Part shown: positions 13,440 to 16,511 of the stretch, piece by piece
How positions within the stretch are numbered: the stretch's first letter is position 1
Layout of the letters: each line of letters begins with the position of its first letter
From: an uncultured Actinomycetes bacterium
Lineage (GTDB): Bacteria; Actinomycetota; Thermoleophilia; Solirubrobacterales; 70-9
DNA length: 16,511 nucleotides
Reading direction: 5' to 3'
Assembly (NCBI GenBank): GCA_946886425.1
Contig: CAMPIP010000033.1
Span: forward strand, 1 to 16,511
Program-made: the position numbers and the translations under genes
The notes under the pieces: generated by a model
Database searches by the model: none
Seen by the model: only the letters and a program-made list of their open reading frames with translations
What the model was told of the DNA's origin: nothing

Positions 13440-13612
13440 GGTGCCTCATCCTCTCCCGAACCCTGAAGCCAACCGGCCGTTTTAGTTGCGGCGGACCAGC
13501 GTTTGAGGTCGCAATCTGCGACCTCAAAGCCGCAGCCTCGTCTTGATCCTCATCAAGCATCACCTGCCGCCCGCGGACGACGAAGACCCCGCTTCTCGAT
13601 CGCGGGTGACGG
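13440..13612 (-). pseudogene. ORF6N-domain gene relic, copy B
   Basis: On the minus strand the frame reads VFVVRGRQVMLDEDQ, the start of an ORF6N (KilA-N-like, phage antirepressor-type) domain, then jumps to ALRSQIATSN, a later block of the same family, then to KRPVGFRVRE, the usual C-terminal IGF motif. The middle of the domain and the C-terminal half are missing, so it is a deleted relic. The ALRSQIATS codons form a perfect 12 bp palindrome (13502-13513 with 13517-13528) seen in intact members as well, to my memory. Confidence 0.65.
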
Positions 13613-13622
13613 TATTTGAACC
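13608..13622 (-). repeat. Copy of the tRNA-Pro T-arm segment (possible degenerate att site)
   Basis: 13608-13622 matches 13899-13913 inside tRNA-Pro at 13 of 15 positions, including the T-loop GGTTCAAAT on the minus strand. The distance from each copy to the CAGGT of the neighbouring ORF6N relic is similar (60 and 66 nt). It is what a duplicated attachment site or tandem duplication of the tRNA end plus ORF6N gene would leave. Confidence 0.45.
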
Positions 13623-13649
13623 GCGTCAAGGCGCTGGCCTACAGCCCGG

Positions 13650-13891
13650 CTACTCGTCGCCCTCACGAAACCTGAACCCGATGGGGCACTTCGTGCTGGG
13701 CGGCGGCGCGATCAACTGCCGTAGCGCTTCGAAGATCTGGCGTTCCAGCTGATCGAGCCGCTACTGAAGCTCTTCGAATGAGCTTCCGCCTCGGTTTGGT
13801 CAGCTGGAACATGAAGTCCGCCGGGAAGCGCTTCGCGTTTCGCTTGACCTGGCGCCCCCGGATCACAACTCGTCGAAGCTTATTGTCTACA
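13650..13891 (-). pseudogene. ORF6N-domain gene relic, copy A
   Basis: Starting right after tRNA-Pro on the minus strand, the sequence reads VVIRGRQV, lacks the following MLD..LA..YGV block, continues with KRNAKRFPADFMFQLTK, then after a deletion and frameshift reads LERQIFEALRQLIAPP and CPIGFRFREGDE to a TAG at 13650-13652. These are the ordered blocks of an ORF6N-domain protein with different parts missing than in copy B. Together they show two independently decayed, tandem copies. Confidence 0.68.
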
Positions 13892-13965
13892 TCGGGGAGA
13901 CAGGATTTGAACCTGCGACCGCTCGGCCCCCAGCCGAGTGCGCTACCAGACTGCGCCACTCCCCG
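13892..13965 (-). tRNA. tRNA-Pro (anticodon GGG)
   Basis: A normal 74-nt cloverleaf including A73. Acceptor CGGGGAG/CTCCCCG with the C1-G72 pair typical of bacterial tRNA-Pro; D-stem GCGC/GCGC; anticodon stem CTCGG/CCGAG with loop CTGGGGG, anticodon GGG (reads CCC); 5 nt variable loop; T-arm GCAGG/CCTGT with loop TTCAAAT. No CCA is encoded. Its T-arm is duplicated at 13608-13622, and ORF6N relics follow its 3' end. Confidence 0.95.
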
Positions 13966-13980
13966 TTGGGGTCTTGCATT

Positions 13981-14010
13981 CTGACGGATCGGCGGGCGGG
14001 CGGCTACGCT
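13981..14010 (+). promoter_or_regulatory. Candidate promoter for tRNA-Gly
   Basis: CTGACG (13981-13986) and TACGCT (14005-14010) are 18 nt apart, and the tRNA begins 10 nt further on. It shares the 55 nt gap with the divergent tRNA-Pro gene, so promoters of the two probably interleave. Confidence 0.4.
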
Positions 14011-14020
14011 CCCTCTGCGC

Positions 14021-14091
14021 GCGGCGGTAGCTCAACGGTAGAGCCTCAGCCTTCCAAGCTGATGACGCGGGTTCGATTCCCGTCCGCCGCT
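14021..14091 (+). tRNA. tRNA-Gly (anticodon UCC)
   Basis: A 71-nt cloverleaf including discriminator T73. Acceptor GCGGCGG pairs with CCGCCGC; D-stem GCTC/GAGC with a 7 nt loop AACGGTA; anticodon stem TCAGC/GCTGA with loop CTTCCAA, anticodon UCC (reads GGA/GGG); 4 nt variable loop; T-arm GCGGG/CCCGT with loop TTCGATT. CCA is not encoded. Confidence 0.95.
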
Positions 14092-14125
14092 TTGCCGGGG
14101 GCTCAACGAAGCGGCCGGAAGCGCC

Positions 14126-14131
14126 GATACT
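14126..14131 (+). promoter_or_regulatory. -10-like box GATACT for leaderless start
   Basis: GATACT lies 8 nt before the ATG at 14140 without a ribosome binding site between, the same geometry as at 9558, 11870 and 15402. Confidence 0.3.
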
Positions 14132-14139
14132 GCCTGCCG

Positions 14140-15387
14140 ATGCCTGCCCGAGACCGCCGCCTCGCCATCCTCGCCTGCCTGCTGCTGGGCCTTGCCGGGC
14201 TTCTCGCGGCCGGCTGCGGGTCGAGCTCCAGCGATTCGGATTCGAGCGGGCCCGCGCTGATGGAGCTGGAAAAGGTGACGCCGGCCAATGCCGGGTTCGT
14301 GGACTGGCCGCAGTTCGGGCGGGTGCCGGAGCGGACGCATTACCTGCCGGCGGAAACGGGGCTGTTGGAACCGCCGCTGAAGGAGGGCTGGCAGATCAAC
14401 ACGCACGCGCTGCTGGAGTTCCCGCCGGCGATCGATGACGGGGTCGCCTATGTGATCAACAAGTACGGGAACGGGAAAGCGGTGCGACTGGCGGACCGGA
14501 AGGTGCTCTGGGAACTGAAGATCCGGCCCAGTGACAAGGGCAAGCCGAACTTCGTCACGGCGCCGGTCTACTACGACGGAAAGGTCTACGGGGCGTTCCT
14601 GACCGGGCACCTGGCGGCTGGGGACGCGGGGACCGGGCGCAAGGTCTGGGTCCGCAAGTTCGACGCCCACCTCGAATCCTCGCCGCTCGCGGTCGACGGC
14701 ACGCTTTATCTGGGAACGGACACCAGGAAGCTGCTTGCGCTCGACGCCGACAGCGGCAAGACCCGCTGGAGCTTCGACGCGCCCGGCGCCATCAAAGCCA
14801 GCCCCAGCTACCACGACGGCCGCGTCTTCACGGCCGACTACGAGAGCGGCGTCTACGCGCTCGACGCCGACAGCGGCAAGCCGGTCTGGCGGACCAACAC
14901 CAGCAAGGTGGCGCCGTTCGGCCGCGGCGGCTTCTTCTCCTCCCCCGCCGTCGGCTTCGGACGCGTCTACGCCGCCCGCGACGACGGCACCGTCTACGCC
15001 TTCGACGAAGAGACCGGCAAGGTCGACTGGTCCTTCGACGCCGGCGGCCCGGTCTACGGCTCGCCCGCCGTCGCCCGGGTCCCCGGCACCCCGCCGAGCG
15101 TCTACATCGGCGCCGAAAACGGCAGCTTCTACGCGCTCGACGCCCGCACCGGCAAGCCGCGCTGGCACTACGACGTCGGCGGCCCCGTCCCCGGCACCGC
15201 GACCGTAATCGGCCGCACCGTCTACACCTCCAGCTTCAAGACCGACGAAACGGTCGGCCTCGACGCGAAGACCCACAAGCGCGTCTTCCGCATGAAGCAG
15301 GCGGGCTACACGCCGATGGTCTCCGACGGCAAACGGCTCTACCTGGTCGGCTACTTCGTCCTCGTCGGCCTGCTCTCGCGAAGCTAG
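14140..15387 (+). CDS. PQQ-type beta-propeller lipoprotein
   Basis: A 415-residue exported protein. A signal peptide ends in lipobox LLAAGC, followed by a Ser/Asp linker and a WD/PQQ-like propeller. Repeated blade ends are visible: LDADSGKTRWSF, LDADSGKPVWRT, FDEETGKVDWSF and LDARTGKPRWHY, of the A-x-D-x-x-T-G-K-x-x-W type. This is the BamB/PQQ-enzyme repeat fold, but no PQQ-binding or catalytic residues are evident, so a surface scaffold or sensor role is likely. The ATG at 14140 is chosen because the lipoprotein signal starts there. Codon use changes markedly near 14640 from GGG/GCG/GTG to GGC/GCC/GTC. Confidence 0.9.
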   Translation: MPARDRRLAILACLLLGLAGLLAAGCGSSSSDSDSSGPALMELEKVTPANAGFVDWPQFGRVPERTHYLPAETGLLEPPLKEGWQINTHALLEFPPAIDDGVAYVINKYGNGKAVRLADRKVLWELKIRPSDKGKPNFVTAPVYYDGKVYGAFLTGHLAAGDAGTGRKVWVRKFDAHLESSPLAVDGTLYLGTDTRKLLALDADSGKTRWSFDAPGAIKASPSYHDGRVFTADYESGVYALDADSGKPVWRTNTSKVAPFGRGGFFSSPAVGFGRVYAARDDGTVYAFDEETGKVDWSFDAGGPVYGSPAVARVPGTPPSVYIGAENGSFYALDARTGKPRWHYDVGGPVPGTATVIGRTVYTSSFKTDETVGLDAKTHKRVFRMKQAGYTPMVSDGKRLYLVGYFVLVGLLSRS

Positions 15388-15401
15388 CGAACGCGCCCGG
15401 C

Positions 15402-15407
15402 TAGGCT
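15402..15407 (+). promoter_or_regulatory. -10 box TAGGCT for the hydrolase gene
   Basis: TAGGCT lies 9 nt ahead of the ATG at 15417; no ribosome binding site is present, so the message may be leaderless. It sits inside the 29 nt gap after the lipoprotein gene. Confidence 0.4.
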
Positions 15408-15416
15408 GCCCGGGCG

Positions 15417-16211
15417 ATGGGCGAGTTCCACTACGAGGGTCACCGGATCGAGTACGACAGCTACGGCGAGGGCGAGCAGGTCGTCGTGCTCGTCCACGGG
15501 CTGCTGATGAACCGCCACATGTTCGAGCACCTCGGCCCGGCCCTGGCCGAGCGCGGCAAGCGGGCGATCTGCGTCGACTTACTCGGCCACGGCCGCTCCG
15601 ACCGCCCCGAGGACCTGCGCCTCTACTCGATGCCGCTGTTCGCCCGCCAGGTGGCGGCGCTGATCGAGCACCTCGGAGTCGGCGCCGCGGTGGTCGGCGG
15701 CACCTCCCTGGGCGCCAACGTCTCCCTGGAGCTGGCGGTCCGCCAGCCGGACCTGCTCAAGGGCCTGTTCCTGGAGATGCCGGTGCTCGACAACGCCCTC
15801 ACCGTCGTCGCCGCCACCTTCACGCCGGTGATGCTCGGCCTGCGCTTCGGCCGGCCGGCACTGGAGGTCGTCTCGCGGCTGACCTCGGCGGTCCCCCGCA
15901 CCGGCTTCCTCCCCGACCTGCTGCTCGACTTCGTGCGCCAGCGCCCCGGCCCCTCGCTCGCCGTCCTGCAGGGGCTGCTGCTCGGCGAGACCGCGCCCCA
16001 CCGCGAGCTGCGCCGCCAGATCGAGCTGCCGGCCCTGGTCGTCGGCCACCCGCGCGACCCCCTGCACCCGTTCAGCGACGCCGGGATGCTGATCGAAGAG
16101 CTGCCCAACGCCCGCCTCGTCGAGGCCGAGTCGGTGATCGAGTGGCGGCTCTCGCCCGAGCGCCTCGACGCCGAGCTGGCCGCCTTCGTGGGAGAGGCGT
16201 GGAGGGAGTAG
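15417..16211 (+). CDS. Alpha/beta hydrolase
   Basis: A 264-residue alpha/beta-hydrolase fold protein. The oxyanion-hole strand is VVVLVHGLLMN, the nucleophile elbow is GGTSLGANVS (Ser about residue 99), and a cap region follows. The acid is plausibly Asp in HPRDPLHPFSD. The C-terminal strand-helix, where the catalytic His normally sits, reads AESVIEWRLSPERL with no His, so either another His serves or the enzyme is altered. Substrate is unknown. Its last 13 bases overlap the next gene. Confidence 0.9.
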   Translation: MGEFHYEGHRIEYDSYGEGEQVVVLVHGLLMNRHMFEHLGPALAERGKRAICVDLLGHGRSDRPEDLRLYSMPLFARQVAALIEHLGVGAAVVGGTSLGANVSLELAVRQPDLLKGLFLEMPVLDNALTVVAATFTPVMLGLRFGRPALEVVSRLTSAVPRTGFLPDLLLDFVRQRPGPSLAVLQGLLLGETAPHRELRRQIELPALVVGHPRDPLHPFSDAGMLIEELPNARLVEAESVIEWRLSPERLDAELAAFVGEAWRE

Positions 16212-16511
16212 GCCCGACCGGCCGGGTCCTCTCGCCGGACCAGCTGCGGAAGCTGGCCCAGTTCGGCGAGGAGCGCACCGCCGCGGTCGGCGAGAAGCTG
16301 TTCGAGATCGGCGACGCGACCTACCCGCTGATCGCCATCCTCGAGGGCGAGGCCGCGATCCTCGACGGCGGCGGCCGCGAGGTGGTCCGCCACGGCGCCG
16401 CCGGCTTCCTCGGCGAGATGAACCTGCTCTCCGGGCAGACCGTCTTCCTCACCGCCGTCGCCACCGAGCCGATGCGCTACATCGCCGTCGACCGCGACAC
16501 CCTGCGGCAGC
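16199..16511 (+). CDS. Cyclic nucleotide-binding domain protein, N-terminal part
   Basis: Runs off the right edge; 104 residues are visible from a GTG at 16199, with GGGAG four bases upstream. LSPDQLRKLAQFGEERTAAVGEKLFE, AILEGEAAILDG and GFLGEMNLLSGQTVFLTAVATEP match the cNMP-binding beta-barrel, with the GFLGE phosphate-binding cassette. This exact style commonly precedes a thioredoxin-reductase-like flavoprotein domain in actinobacteria, which I infer but cannot see. It overlaps the hydrolase stop, suggesting coupled translation. Confidence 0.8.
   Translation, partial: MEGVGPTGRVLSPDQLRKLAQFGEERTAAVGEKLFEIGDATYPLIAILEGEAAILDGGGREVVRHGAAGFLGEMNLLSGQTVFLTAVATEPMRYIAVDRDTLRQ

Noticed and set aside
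13502..13528. Perfect 12-bp palindrome as an operator or intrinsic terminator
   Set aside because: It encodes the ALRSQIATS block of the ORF6N relic, so coding ancestry explains it, and no T-tract follows.
1..16511. CRISPR arrays, rRNA genes or complete insertion sequences
   Set aside because: No regularly spaced repeats, rRNA text or transposase frames were seen on either strand.

Overview
The window is GC-rich chromosomal DNA from an actinobacterium-like organism. GC-ending codons, many GTG and TTG starts, leaderless-looking starts behind a lone -10 box, an F420-type (Ddn-like) enzyme and a thioredoxin-reductase-type cNMP domain all fit. My guess is the Thermoleophilia/Solirubrobacterales side of the phylum, but this is inference from style and no marker gene is present.

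Region 1 (1-6380, minus strand) is the most interesting part. A strong-looking promoter with an A/T-rich upstream element drives an atypical tRNA gene (cloverleaf with anticodon UGU). Thirty bases later comes a full-length, very divergent arginyl-tRNA-synthetase-like protein. Without a gap follow a fused glutamine amidotransferase/aminodeoxychorismate synthase, a GNAT acyltransferase, an HDAC/acetylpolyamine-amidohydrolase-type enzyme, a small AroQ-type chorismate mutase and a cytochrome P450 that runs off the left edge. Every junction between these protein genes overlaps by 1-8 bases, so they should be one translationally coupled operon. ADC synthase plus a CM-fold mutase is the start of the p-aminophenylalanine route (PapA/PapB type). 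The order tRNA, synthetase, amino-acid biosynthesis resembles the pyrrolysine cassette (pylT-pylS-pylBCD). My main hypothesis is a dedicated tRNA/synthetase pair that handles an amino-aryl amino acid or a derivative, either for tRNA-dependent natural product assembly or, less likely, for translation.

Region 2 (6451-9000, minus) is a complete polar amino acid ABC uptake operon: lipoprotein, permease, ATPase. A strong hairpin lies between the first two genes. Region 3 (9025-11863) holds small housekeeping or stress genes: OsmC-like protein, DUF1275 membrane protein, cupin, a CTP-synthase-like amidotransferase with an incomplete triad, and an F420-type nitroreductase-family protein. Region 4 (11870-14091) is a disturbed stretch: about 600 bases of poorly coding DNA with a long inverted repeat, an MDR oxidoreductase, then two tandem decayed ORF6N-domain gene copies next to tRNA-Pro and a divergent tRNA-Gly. 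This looks like the scar of a tRNA-targeted mobile element. Region 5 (14140-16511, plus) holds a PQQ-type beta-propeller lipoprotein, an alpha/beta hydrolase, and the start of a cNMP-domain protein overlapping the hydrolase end.
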